Notes under the pieces: model-generated
Told to the model about the DNA's origin: nothing
What the model saw: only the letters and a program-made list of their open reading frames with translations
The model's database searches: none
Translations under genes and position numbers: made by a program
Assembly (NCBI GenBank): GCA_937924855.1
Contig: CALEYQ010000038.1
Span: forward strand, 1-14,176
Origin: an uncultured Bacteroidota bacterium
Lineage (GTDB): Bacteria > Bacteroidota > Bacteroidia > JADZBD01
DNA length: 14,176 nucleotides
Direction of reading: 5' to 3'
Shown: piece by piece, positions 7,501 to 13,919 of the stretch
Position numbering within the stretch: the stretch's first letter is position 1
Layout: each line of letters begins with the position of its first letter

Positions 7501-10152
7501 ATGCTCAACTTCTCAACCGATAAGGATAAATACTTAACGGGAGAAAATATTAAGATCACCATTCCCACCGTGCAGGGAAATAAACTCCTGGTTTGCCTGG
7601 AAACAGGAACCAAAGTAGTTTACAAATCCTGGGTGGAAACAACACAGGGAGAAACAAAACTTGAAATTCCCGCCACGGGCGAAATGTGTCCGAATGTATA
7701 TGTGCATGTTACCCTTATGCAGCCACATGCGAGCACCAAAACCGATTTGCCGATACGGCTTTACGGGGTAATTCCCATTTCGGTGGAAAATCCAAGCACC
7801 CACCTTTCTCCTCAAATTGCATGCCTGAATGAATTTAAACCCGGAACCACGGTTCCCATTACGGTAAAAGAAAAAGATGGCAAAGCTATGACCTATACCC
7901 TGGCCATAGTTGACGAAGGCTTAATCGATCTCACCCGCTTCAAAACACCCGACCCCTGGGCTGCTTTCAATGCCCGTGAAGCACTGGGCGTTACTACCTG
8001 GGATTTATTCGATCAGGTAATGGCGGCTAAATTCGGAAAGGTGGATAAGCAACTGGCCGTTGGTGGTGATGATGATATGGATAACGGAAAACCCAGTAAA
8101 GCCAACCGCTTCAAACCCATGGTGCGCTTTGCCGGTCCGTTCTATTTACCCGCCGGAGCTTCCAAAACGCATAAAATTGAAATTCCGGAATACATTGGAT
8201 CGGTAAAAGTCATGGTAGTAGCCGGACTCAACGGTGCCTATGGAAATGCAGAGAAAGTAGTGGCGGTGAAAAAACCGCTGATGGTACTGGCCACCCTGCC
8301 AAGGGTACTGGGTCCGGATGAAACCGTTTCGCTGCCCGTGAATGTTTTTGCCCTCGAGAAAAACATCAGCCAGGTGAAAGTGGAAGTGAGCACCAACAAC
8401 CTGCTTAAAATAAACGGTTCGGCCATGCAAACGCTTCAGTTTTCTAACCCCGGCGATGAAGTACTCGACTTCCAGCTCAAAGTAGCTCAGGCCACCGGCA
8501 TTGGAAAAATAAAAGTGGTAGCTACCTCCGGCGGTGAAACTTCGGTAACGGAAATTGAAATCGAGGTAAGGAGCCCCAATCCACAGTTTACGGATGTAAT
8601 GCAATTTGAAATTGAACCCAATGCCTCAAAGAAAGAAATGTTTACCGTGCCCGGCCTCGCCGGAACGCGTGAGGGAATTCTGGAAATTTCAACCGTGCCT
8701 CCTTTCAACCTGGAAAAACGCCTGGGCTATCTGATAAATTATCCGCACGGATGTATTGAGCAAACTACCAGTGCCGTGTTCCCACAATTAACCCTGAAAT
8801 ATCTGATGGAACTGAAGGCGGAAGAAAAGGAAAAAATTTCAGGCCATATCAAGGCAGGATTAAAACGCCTCGGAAAATTCCAGACGGGCGAAGGGGGCTT
8901 CTCCTACTGGCCCGGTGAGAATTATACCAGCTCATGGGGAACTAATTATGCCGGCCATTTTATGATTGAAGCAGAAAAAGCCGGATATCAGGTAAACCCC
9001 TCGCTTAAACAAAGATGGATTAATTATCAGAAGAAAGAAGCTCGCGACTGGTCAGGCGGTGCCGGTTCCTACGACCATCCTCACGGAAAGGAAAGCAATG
9101 AACTTATTCAGGCCTACCGCTTATATACTCTGGCCCTGGCACAAAACGCTGAACTGGGTGCCATGAACAGAATGCGCGAAACGCCCACCCTGGGCCTGGC
9201 TGCCAAATGGAGACTCGCCGCTGCCTATGCGCTTGTGGGTCAGCCCGAAGTGGCGGCGGAATTGATCAAGGGCCTGCCGCTTTCCGTACCTGCCTACCGC
9301 GAACTTAACTACGGTTACGGCAGCGACCTGCGCGACAAAGCCATGATTCTTGAAACACTGGTGCTGCTGAAAAAAGGCGGGGAAGCTTCCAAAGCCGCAC
9401 TGGAAATTTCTGCCGCCCTGAACAACAGCAACTGGTACAGTACACAGGAAACCGGTTATTCCTTATTGGCCCTCTCGCGCTTCTACTCGGGAGCAGGCAC
9501 CGGAAATCCCCTCCAGGTAAATGCGCTGATCAACGGTACGCGAAGCCTTTCGCTGAAATCGGAAAGCCCTGTTGTTAAAGTTAATCTGAACAGCAATGAG
9601 CTGCTGCCCAACGGGACTTTTGAATTAAAAAACAACGGCAACACAACCCTATATGTAAAATGGGTAAGGAAATATGTTCCCCTGGCCGGTGAAGAAACTC
9701 CCGCCTCATCCAAAGTAGTGCTGGGAGTAAAATACCTCGACATGAAAGGCAATGCCATCGATGTGAGCCGCCTTCCCCAGGGAACAGATTTTATCTGTGA
9801 GGTAACCGTGGAAAATCCGGGACGGCAACAGCACTTCAATGAAATGGCATTAAGCCAGATTTTCCCCTCGGGATGGGAAATACACAACTCGCGCATGGAT
9901 CTCGTATCCTACAGCTCCACGCAGGTAAACACACCCGACTATCAGGATATCCGCGACGACAGGGTTTATTCTTACTTCCAGGTATCTAAATCGGAGAAGA
10001 AGACGTACCGGATTCAACTCAATGCAACGTATGCAGGTAAGTTCTACCTTCCCTCCACCGAAACGGAGGCCATGTACGACAATACCATTTATGCCCGTGT
10101 TCCGGGAAAATGGGTTGAGGTGGTGAAAGAAAACAAAATGGTGGGTAAGTGA
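4573..10152 (+). CDS. Alpha-2-macroglobulin family lipoprotein with intact thioester
   Basis: This giant envelope protein has 1,859 residues. Bacterial macroglobulins are thought to trap proteases with a reactive thioester once a bait region is cut. The signal peptide ends at a lipobox-like FSAC with lipidated Cys19, so it should be membrane-anchored in the envelope. Beta-rich MG domains fill about residues 30-1110, with the conserved GVWRPGDSIF at about 621-630. A Tyr/Asp/Asn-rich stretch (445-502) is flanked by Cys446 and Cys496. The A2M-domain motif AIVDEGLIDLTRFKTPDPW starts at 1111. An acidic, flexible segment (about 1157-1175, GGDDDMDNG) is a candidate bait or linker. The thioester motif PHGCIEQTTS has Cys1394 and Gln1397 intact, followed by the helical thioester domain (to about 1630) and C-terminal beta domains ending near AMYDNTIYARVPGKWVEV. 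No pbpC neighbour is present, unlike the enterobacterial arrangement. A strong terminator follows, so it is probably monocistronic. Confidence 0.95.
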   Translation: MKNTFPIFFAVLLTVFSACFSPEKKFIQVDPAFGKHISAYTAGMISRGSTIKIQLTEDYKGKVLNNEELSDLFSFYPAVKGVAVWADSRTLEFIPEKPLEPNVFYTSGFHLGKLTKVEDRFRLFKFQFSVIPQTLKVELYGVSTPDYYHPENLELSGKINTTDREDSALIKKTITVTLNGKTLPVTWGYCRDRSFNFTIYDIARSENPGTLVVSWNGKPLGSEQTGFKKFEIPSLADFKPVEIKVRQSPDQMIEINFSDPLLAGQNLNGIISLEGVDNPTWQIEGNMLRVFLPGRIDGYRRFTINHGLKNWKGFKIKEKVSENLHFEEAKPQLRLTGKGNILPNSGSMLFPFEAIGVKAVDVRISKIHENNILQFLQVNDLDGNNEMRRVATKIIETKVDLEKGKKLNLKEWNRFTIDMAKYIKPDPGSIYRIEVKIKKEYAISDCSGEEDNQENNTNNRVASRDAWFDDNNEFSRYYHDDYYSYESDYYNDFSACSDDYYYGKAIGKNILSSDVGIICKVGKDRVAEVFVNNLVDTRALDGVKVDFLNYQKQVLATGITNAQGMVSVKLPKKPFLLVATYGTQKGYLKLEDSHSNSLSKFDVAGEDVQKGVKGFIYTERGVWRPGDSIFVSFMLEDRFKTLPENHPVTFELVNPRGEVIKKEVKTKGEKGHYVFPVTTGDQAPTGYYLAKVSVGNQIYSRNLKVETIKPNRLKIYLDFGKNILLSSDRQVPAKLQVKWLHGSPGKNMDAQVDVTLASSETSFKGFHGYTFDNPILNFHGSQETCFKGPTSEQGEAGFPVDLKNFSNAPGFLKAQFTTKVFEPGGDFSIDRHLVTISPFTSYVGLRTPESRNFGSMLETDVNHWVDVATVSESGAPVSREKVQVTMYNIGWRWWWEHNQDDLSGYLARTSTTAVKDTLINTRGGKGKFRFRIPQYQWGRYLILATDPESGHTTGKVVYVDAPWWSKSNKNINENSNMLNFSTDKDKYLTGENIKITIPTVQGNKLLVCLETGTKVVYKSWVETTQGETKLEIPATGEMCPNVYVHVTLMQPHASTKTDLPIRLYGVIPISVENPSTHLSPQIACLNEFKPGTTVPITVKEKDGKAMTYTLAIVDEGLIDLTRFKTPDPWAAFNAREALGVTTWDLFDQVMAAKFGKVDKQLAVGGDDDMDNGKPSKANRFKPMVRFAGPFYLPAGASKTHKIEIPEYIGSVKVMVVAGLNGAYGNAEKVVAVKKPLMVLATLPRVLGPDETVSLPVNVFALEKNISQVKVEVSTNNLLKINGSAMQTLQFSNPGDEVLDFQLKVAQATGIGKIKVVATSGGETSVTEIEIEVRSPNPQFTDVMQFEIEPNASKKEMFTVPGLAGTREGILEISTVPPFNLEKRLGYLINYPHGCIEQTTSAVFPQLTLKYLMELKAEEKEKISGHIKAGLKRLGKFQTGEGGFSYWPGENYTSSWGTNYAGHFMIEAEKAGYQVNPSLKQRWINYQKKEARDWSGGAGSYDHPHGKESNELIQAYRLYTLALAQNAELGAMNRMRETPTLGLAAKWRLAAAYALVGQPEVAAELIKGLPLSVPAYRELNYGYGSDLRDKAMILETLVLLKKGGEASKAALEISAALNNSNWYSTQETGYSLLALSRFYSGAGTGNPLQVNALINGTRSLSLKSESPVVKVNLNSNELLPNGTFELKNNGNTTLYVKWVRKYVPLAGEETPASSKVVLGVKYLDMKGNAIDVSRLPQGTDFICEVTVENPGRQQHFNEMALSQIFPSGWEIHNSRMDLVSYSSTQVNTPDYQDIRDDRVYSYFQVSKSEKKTYRIQLNATYAGKFYLPSTETEAMYDNTIYARVPGKWVEVVKENKMVGK

Positions 10153-10160
10153 GGTGGAAT

Positions 10161-10194
10161 AACCGGGGGCAGGGAAGGGCTCCCGGTTTTTTTT
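10161..10194 (+). terminator. Rho-independent terminator after the macroglobulin gene
   Basis: AACCGGG (10161-10167) pairs with CCCGGTT (10182-10188). One G-T and two further G-C pairs can extend the stem to about 10 bp around a purine-rich loop, and eight T follow. It begins 8 bp after the stop. The T run is only on the plus strand, so it serves the macroglobulin gene. Its last bases touch the stop codon of the converging small lipoprotein gene. Confidence 0.85.
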
Positions 10195-10585
10195 AAGGAT
10201 TTACATTCAGATCGCGCACAACTTTTTCACGGGCATGCCGCAGCTTAACATGAAAACCTCCCGTTACGGTAGCACTCAGTGAACTGTCGTATCCAATGGC
10301 ATAGAGGTAATAATCGCCTTTTAACAGATTTTGAACCGTGGTAAACCCGTAAGATGGACCGGAAGTTCCGGTGGTAATGCGGTCGTCATATTGCGATAAT
10401 TCAGGACCGGGAAATTCTTTGGCGTTGTATTTTATATACACGGTTGCTCCGGGAACCAGATTATTCTGGCTTTTAACATACACATCAATAACTCCATGTC
10501 CGCCCAATCCGTTTTTCTTGCAGCCCGGAAAAAAAACCAGGGAGGGCAATAAAAGAAACAGGGCGAGTCGGGAAATTATTTTCAT
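10193..10585 (-). CDS. Small lipoprotein with one Ig-like/carboxypeptidase-regulatory-like domain
   Basis: This 130-residue protein has a type II signal peptide, with a hydrophobic core and lipobox FPGC at Cys22. The mature part looks like one beta-sandwich: GVIDVYVKSQNNLVPGATVYIKY is the usual opening of carboxypeptidase-regulatory-like or Ig-like domains. A GFTTVQNLLKGDYYLYAIGYD strand-turn-strand follows, then a final pair of strands (GGFHVKLRHAREKVVRDLNV). Small lipoproteins with this single domain are common in Bacteroidota and have no known biochemical role. The ATG at 10583-10585 is favoured because it leads straight into the signal peptide; the ATG five bases upstream is out of frame and stops at once. 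It converges on the macroglobulin gene and shares a divergent promoter region with the TerB-like gene. Confidence 0.8.
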   Translation of the reverse strand: MKIISRLALFLLLPSLVFFPGCKKNGLGGHGVIDVYVKSQNNLVPGATVYIKYNAKEFPGPELSQYDDRITTGTSGPSYGFTTVQNLLKGDYYLYAIGYDSSLSATVTGGFHVKLRHAREKVVRDLNVNP

Positions 10586-10612
10586 GCCATGGGTTTTTGG
10601 GAACCGAATGAT

Positions 10613-10620
10613 TAAAGTTA
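10613..10620 (-). promoter_or_regulatory. Possible -7 box for the small lipoprotein gene
   Basis: Read on the minus strand this is TAACTTTA, one mismatch from TAnnTTTG, 27 bp upstream of the lipoprotein ATG. No convincing -33 element sits at the right distance, so this is weak. Confidence 0.22.
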
Positions 10621-10623
10621 GGG

Positions 10624-10658
10624 AAATTCCTTCAATTTAAAAAAAATCCTTCGATTTA
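10624..10658. repeat. Tandem 16-bp near-identical direct repeat between divergent genes
   Basis: AAATTCCTTCAATTTA (10624-10639) and AAAATCCTTCGATTTA (10643-10658) match at 14 of 16 positions. Their starts are 19 bp apart, close to two helical turns, so both copies would face the same side of the DNA. The pair lies between the small lipoprotein and the TerB-like gene. Phased direct repeats of this kind often bind response regulators or other tandem-binding proteins. No regulator is identified and the role is inferred. Confidence 0.4.
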
Positions 10659-10749
10659 TGAGATGAATCAGGGGTTTAAATGACCCCCGTCATGCCCGGA
10701 AAAGGCGGCTCGGGCGAAATTTGTATTGTAAACCAAAACAAACCCTGTT

Positions 10750-11151
10750 ATGAACCCTGTACAAAATCTTTATTACGCCCTGGGAGAAGCCTGTTATGCC
10801 ATTGCCAAAGTGGATGGCAGCGTTCAATCGGAAGAAAGCAATAAACTGCGTGGAATTCTGGAGAAAGAATTTGCAAAAAACGGAAAGGATTTCGATTACG
10901 CAGAAATTATTTTTGAAATTCTGAGAAAGGACTCCCTCGACCCTGAAACCGCCTTTGAATGGGCCTTAAACCATATCCGTGTAAACAGCCACTACCTGAG
11001 CGAAGAAATGAAAGATCATTTCGAGTCTGTTCTGGTTGCTGTGGCCGAAGCATTCCCCCCCGCCACGGATGAAGAAATGGAAATGATACGGAAGTTCAAA
11101 AGAGCTATCCGTGACATCAAAGGCGATCCCGTATTCACGGGAGAAAAATAA
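10750..11151 (+). CDS. TerB-like helical protein
   Basis: This is a 133-residue acidic protein, probably all helical and cytoplasmic: it has no signal peptide or membrane segment. Residues 7-40 (YYALGEACYAIAKVDGSVQSEESNKL in two helices) carry the A-x-A-K-V-D-G-x-V-x-x-E-E pattern of TerB/DnaJ-associated domains, where acidic residues at the helix-helix turn can bind metal. A second half (about 70-120) has further amphipathic helices. TerB-like domains are linked to tellurite resistance and to stress- or membrane-associated complexes, but single-domain versions such as this have no fixed function, and no other ter genes are nearby. The ATG has no Shine-Dalgarno sequence. It is followed by two hairpins, the second a strong terminator, so it is probably monocistronic. 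Confidence 0.65.
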   Translation: MNPVQNLYYALGEACYAIAKVDGSVQSEESNKLRGILEKEFAKNGKDFDYAEIIFEILRKDSLDPETAFEWALNHIRVNSHYLSEEMKDHFESVLVAVAEAFPPATDEEMEMIRKFKRAIRDIKGDPVFTGEK

Positions 11152-11153
11152 AT

Positions 11154-11197
11154 TTATCCCCTGGATCAAATTTTCGATCCGGTCAGGTTGGGGATAA
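11154..11197. other. Stem-loop with a nested inner hairpin, upstream of the terminator
   Basis: TTATCCCC (11154-11161) pairs with GGGGATAA (11190-11197) over 8 perfect bp. Inside it GGATC (11163-11167) pairs with GATCC (11176-11180). CGGTC at 11180-11184 could instead pair with GACCG in the left arm of the following terminator (11206-11210). This may be only the 3' untranslated end of the TerB-like mRNA, but the nested, alternative pairings are more than a simple terminator needs. Confidence 0.5.
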
Positions 11198-11200
11198 TTT

Positions 11201-11236
11201 AAAGGGACCGAATTCAAAACACGGTCCCTTTTTTTT
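11201..11236 (+). terminator. Strong rho-independent terminator after the TerB-like gene
   Basis: AAAGGGACCG (11201-11210) pairs perfectly with CGGTCCCTTT (11222-11231) over 10 bp around an 11-nt loop, and the T run extends to 11236. It ends only 12 bp before the GTG start of the phospholipase D-like gene, so that gene must use a promoter overlapping the terminator or depend on read-through. Confidence 0.9.
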
Positions 11237-11243
11237 ACATTTG
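11236..11243 (+). promoter_or_regulatory. Candidate -7 promoter box for the phospholipase D-like gene
   Basis: TACATTTG matches the Bacteroidota -7 consensus TAnnTTTG at every fixed position. It begins at the last T of the terminator. Transcription from it would start near 11249-11251, on or just after the GTG at 11249, giving a leaderless mRNA or a short leader to the in-frame GTG at 11258. No clear TTTG at -33 is present, because the terminator arm occupies that position. Confidence 0.4.
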
Positions 11244-11248
11244 ATTCT

Positions 11249-12394
11249 GTGCAGTCTGTGTTTTCGGTAAATCGTTTTGTAAAGATTCCGGTTCCTGAAC
11301 TGGTTTCAGGAGGTCCCGATTTCTTCCGTCGCTTTCATGCCATGATCTGGTCGGCCAAAGAATCGGTACATCTGCAGATGTATGCTATAGAACCCGATGG
11401 TACCGGACAAAAAGTAATTGAGGAATTAATGCTGGCGGCCCGGAGAGGTGTTAAGGTGTATGTGTTGCTCGACGCCTTCGGATCCAAAGACCTGCCCGCT
11501 GCATGGATCAAAACCCTGAAAGATTCGGGTGTAAACTTCCGGTTTTTCTCGCCGCTTTCAGGAAGAAAAACCCTGAGGCTCGGCCGGCGCCTGCATCATA
11601 AAATTCTGGTTGCCGATGGGAACCGTGCCCTGATCGGTGGCATCAATATCGGCGATAAATACCACGGCGGCGAATTTCCACCCTGGCTTGATTATGCTCT
11701 TGAAGTCTCGGGCAACGGCGCCCAATGGCTGGAAGACCTTTGTGTTCAGATCTGGGGACGAAGATTTTTCAAAGGAAGAATCAGACCGGTTCCCACCCAA
11801 ACCGGATTGGTGTTGGGAAGAGCCACCACCAACGATTGGTTCCGGAGAAAAACGGAAATATCCCGTGCCTTACGGAAAGGAATTCTGGAGGCCGAAAAAG
11901 AAGTCCTCATCATTACTCCTTATTTTCTTCCCGGACGGAAAATCAGAAAGGCCATCCGCCTGGCTGCCAAAAAGAAAGTGGCCATTACTTTGGTGCTTCC
12001 GGGCTTGTCGGATGTGGTGCTGGCCAAAAGAGCCGCCCGTTTTTTATACCCCTGGCTGATGCGTAAAGGAGTTAAAATTCTGGAGTGGAATAAATCGGTG
12101 CTTCATGCCAAGCTAATCGTGGCCGACCGGAAATGGATTTCCCTCGGCTCCTACAACATTAATCATCTGAGCGATTATTCCAGCATTGAAACAAATTTTG
12201 AAATTCTGGATGAAAAATTCGCCGATGCAAGCCTGGATAGACTTTCCGAAGAAATCCTGAACCACTGTCATCCCATTGAACAATCAGACTACGACAGAGA
12301 AAGCTCTTGGTGGAGAACACTGGTAGACAGAATGTCTTTTGTGTTGGTGCGTTTTCTGATGCGACTTCTCTTTTCGGTTACTACCCGTTCTTAA
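11249..12394 (+). CDS. Phospholipase D superfamily protein, cardiolipin synthase-like
   Basis: This 381-residue protein has two HKD catalytic motifs: HHKILVAD (His116, Lys118, Asp123) and HAKLIVAD (His286, Lys288, Asp293). Each is followed by the Gly/Asn turn of the family (GGINIGDKY and GSYNINHLSDYS), and the C-terminal ETNFEI matches cardiolipin synthases. The N-terminal LVSGGPDFFRRFHAMIWSAKESVHLQMY is the usual first strand-helix unit. Cardiolipin synthases of this type join phosphatidyl groups at the inner membrane. The two N-terminal transmembrane helices of ClsA are missing, so ClsB/C-like enzymes are the closer comparison; a PLD-type phosphodiesterase or nuclease is possible. A Trp/Leu/Phe-rich tail (about 350-376) may bind membrane. 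The start is taken as GTG 11249; GTG 11258 would shorten it by three residues. It is probably co-transcribed with the next gene, 21 bp downstream. Confidence 0.88.
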   Translation: MQSVFSVNRFVKIPVPELVSGGPDFFRRFHAMIWSAKESVHLQMYAIEPDGTGQKVIEELMLAARRGVKVYVLLDAFGSKDLPAAWIKTLKDSGVNFRFFSPLSGRKTLRLGRRLHHKILVADGNRALIGGINIGDKYHGGEFPPWLDYALEVSGNGAQWLEDLCVQIWGRRFFKGRIRPVPTQTGLVLGRATTNDWFRRKTEISRALRKGILEAEKEVLIITPYFLPGRKIRKAIRLAAKKKVAITLVLPGLSDVVLAKRAARFLYPWLMRKGVKILEWNKSVLHAKLIVADRKWISLGSYNINHLSDYSSIETNFEILDEKFADASLDRLSEEILNHCHPIEQSDYDRESSWWRTLVDRMSFVLVRFLMRLLFSVTTRS

Positions 12395-12404
12395 TTAAAT
12401 ATCG

Positions 12405-12412
12405 TACATTTA
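12405..12412 (+). promoter_or_regulatory. Possible -7 box just before the MBL-fold ribonuclease gene
   Basis: TACATTTA differs from TAnnTTTG at one fixed position and ends 3 bp before the GTG start, a layout like that of the gene before it. No -33 element is obvious. The 21-bp gap makes read-through from the upstream gene equally plausible. Confidence 0.25.
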
Positions 12413-12415
12413 GTT

Positions 12416-13786
12416 GTGGACACAAACACATATATTTCCTTTTTCGGTGCAGCGGGAACGGTAACCGGGTCGCGGCATTTGATTGAAACCCACGGAAAAA
12501 AAATCCTGATCGATTGCGGCTTGTTTCAGGGTTTGCGTGAATTGCGCGATTTGAACTGGAAACCCTTTCCCGTAAAACCTTCCGAAATTGATGCGGTTAT
12601 TTTAACCCATGCCCACCTCGATCATACCGGCTATTTACCCCTCCTGGGAAAAAACGGATTCAAAGGTCCTGTTTATTTAACACCACCTACTTTCGATCTG
12701 GCCACCATCATTCTCAACGACAGCGCCCACATCCAGGTTGAGGAAGCCGAAAAGGCAAATAAGGAAGGTTACGGAAAACACAAACCTGCGCTTCCCTTGT
12801 ACAAACCGGAGGATGTAAAGCGCATTCTTCCCCTTTTTAAACGCATTGCGCTGAATACTCCCACGGAATTATTTCCCGGATTTGAATTTACCTATCGCAT
12901 GGCCGGTCATATACTGGGGGCCTGCTTTGTAGAAATAAATTGTTTCGGCAAGCGCATAGTTTTTTCCGGCGATCTGGGCCGGCCCGACAGTCTTACCCTT
13001 TTTCCTCCGGATAAATTATCGGAATGCGATTATCTTATTCTTGAATCTACCTATGGGAACCGGGATCACGAGCCTACCCATCCCATGGATGAGTTGGCAA
13101 GGGAAATTCGGGAAGCGCATGAGCGGGGCGGAAATTTAATCATTCCCTCATTTGCCGTAGGAAGAACCCAGGAGCTCATTTTAATGATCAACCGTCTGAA
13201 AGAAGAGAATAAAATTCCTTCTATTCCTGTTGTTCTCGATTCACCCATGGGTGCCGATGCCACCGAAGCATTTTGCAATTATCCCGAATGGCACCGCTTA
13301 TCGGTGGAAGAATCGGAAAATCTCTGTTCTCATGTTTTTATCACCCGCAGCATAAGAGATACCCATAAAGTACTCGACACGCCGGACTCGAAGATTGTAA
13401 TAGCGGGAAGCGGCATGCTTACGGGAGGAAGAATTTTATATTACCTGGAAAAGTACCTGCCCGAAAAAAGCAATACTGTTTTGCTTGTAGGTTATCAGGC
13501 TGAGGGAACGCGGGGTTGGCGATTGCAAAACGGGGAGCCTGAAATTAAAGTCTGGGGAAATTATATTAAGGTGAAGGCCCGCATAAATCAGATCACAACC
13601 CTTTCGGCTCACGCCGGCAAGTCGGAGTTGGTGGCCTGGGCAGGAGGAAGTAAGAAGGTTCCCCGGAAAATTTTTCTGGTTCATGGAGAGCCCGAGGCTG
13701 CCAAAGCCCTTAAAAAAACACTGGAAGAAAAAATGGAAACAGAGGTTGTAATTCCCGGTTTGAACCAACGGGAATTAATGGGATAA
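12416..13786 (+). CDS. Metallo-beta-lactamase fold beta-CASP ribonuclease (CPSF73/Ysh1-like)
   Basis: This 456-residue zinc-dependent hydrolase belongs to the family of RNA-processing exo/endonucleases related to CPSF73. The opening ISFFGAAGTVTGSRHLIE and DCGLFQG are typical. Metal ligands are visible: HAHLDH (His65, His67, Asp69, His70), His165 in GHILGACF, Asp186 in FSGDLGRPD, and His423 in VHGEPEAAKAL. The beta-CASP part carries STYGNRDHE (about 211-219), FAVGRTQELI and the SGMLTGGR turn, with His399 in LSAHAGKSEL. All catalytic positions that I can identify are intact and the length is normal. The start is GTG at 12416; no ATG near the N-terminus fits the domain boundary better. Tandem layout with the phospholipase D-like gene suggests co-transcription, but a shared function is not shown. 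No terminator is obvious after it. Confidence 0.93.
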   Translation: MDTNTYISFFGAAGTVTGSRHLIETHGKKILIDCGLFQGLRELRDLNWKPFPVKPSEIDAVILTHAHLDHTGYLPLLGKNGFKGPVYLTPPTFDLATIILNDSAHIQVEEAEKANKEGYGKHKPALPLYKPEDVKRILPLFKRIALNTPTELFPGFEFTYRMAGHILGACFVEINCFGKRIVFSGDLGRPDSLTLFPPDKLSECDYLILESTYGNRDHEPTHPMDELAREIREAHERGGNLIIPSFAVGRTQELILMINRLKEENKIPSIPVVLDSPMGADATEAFCNYPEWHRLSVEESENLCSHVFITRSIRDTHKVLDTPDSKIVIAGSGMLTGGRILYYLEKYLPEKSNTVLLVGYQAEGTRGWRLQNGEPEIKVWGNYIKVKARINQITTLSAHAGKSELVAWAGGSKKVPRKIFLVHGEPEAAKALKKTLEEKMETEVVIPGLNQRELMG

Positions 13787-13825
13787 AGAAAGGAGTTTGG
13801 TTTGGGAGGGAAATTCATTTTGGAT

Positions 13826-13867
13826 GGTCGCTGAGCCCTCCATGGGCGGATAAACTCCGTCGAAGCG
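13826..13867. repeat. Interrupted copy of the palindromic repeat
   Basis: GGTCGCTGAGC (13826-13836) and GTCGAAGCG (13859-13867) are identical to the two arms of the compact repeat that follows, but here 22 bp separate them instead of 3. The insert contains CCATGG and a CTCC direct duplication. It looks like a degenerate or expanded copy of the same element. Confidence 0.6.
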
Positions 13868-13868
13868 C

Positions 13869-13894
13869 GGTCGCTGAGCGGAGTCGAAGCGACC
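13869..13894. repeat. Compact palindromic repeat, GGTCGCT...AGCGACC
   Basis: This is a 26-bp element whose ends GGTCGCT (13869-13875) and AGCGACC (13888-13894) form a perfect 7-bp stem around a 12-nt loop. It resembles the short palindromic repeats scattered in intergenic regions of many Bacteroidota genomes. A reading frame through it gives the familiar spurious peptide FDSAQRP, which argues that it is non-coding. Confidence 0.75.
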
Positions 13895-13919
13895 ATTCCT
13901 CTCCGCCACGAACGAAACC

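Noticed and set aside
10671..10693. Hairpin-like GGGGT/ACCCC and overlapping ATGA/TCAT pairings upstream of the TerB-like gene
   Set aside because: The stems are only 4-5 bp, mutually exclusive and followed by no T run. They are within what chance would give.
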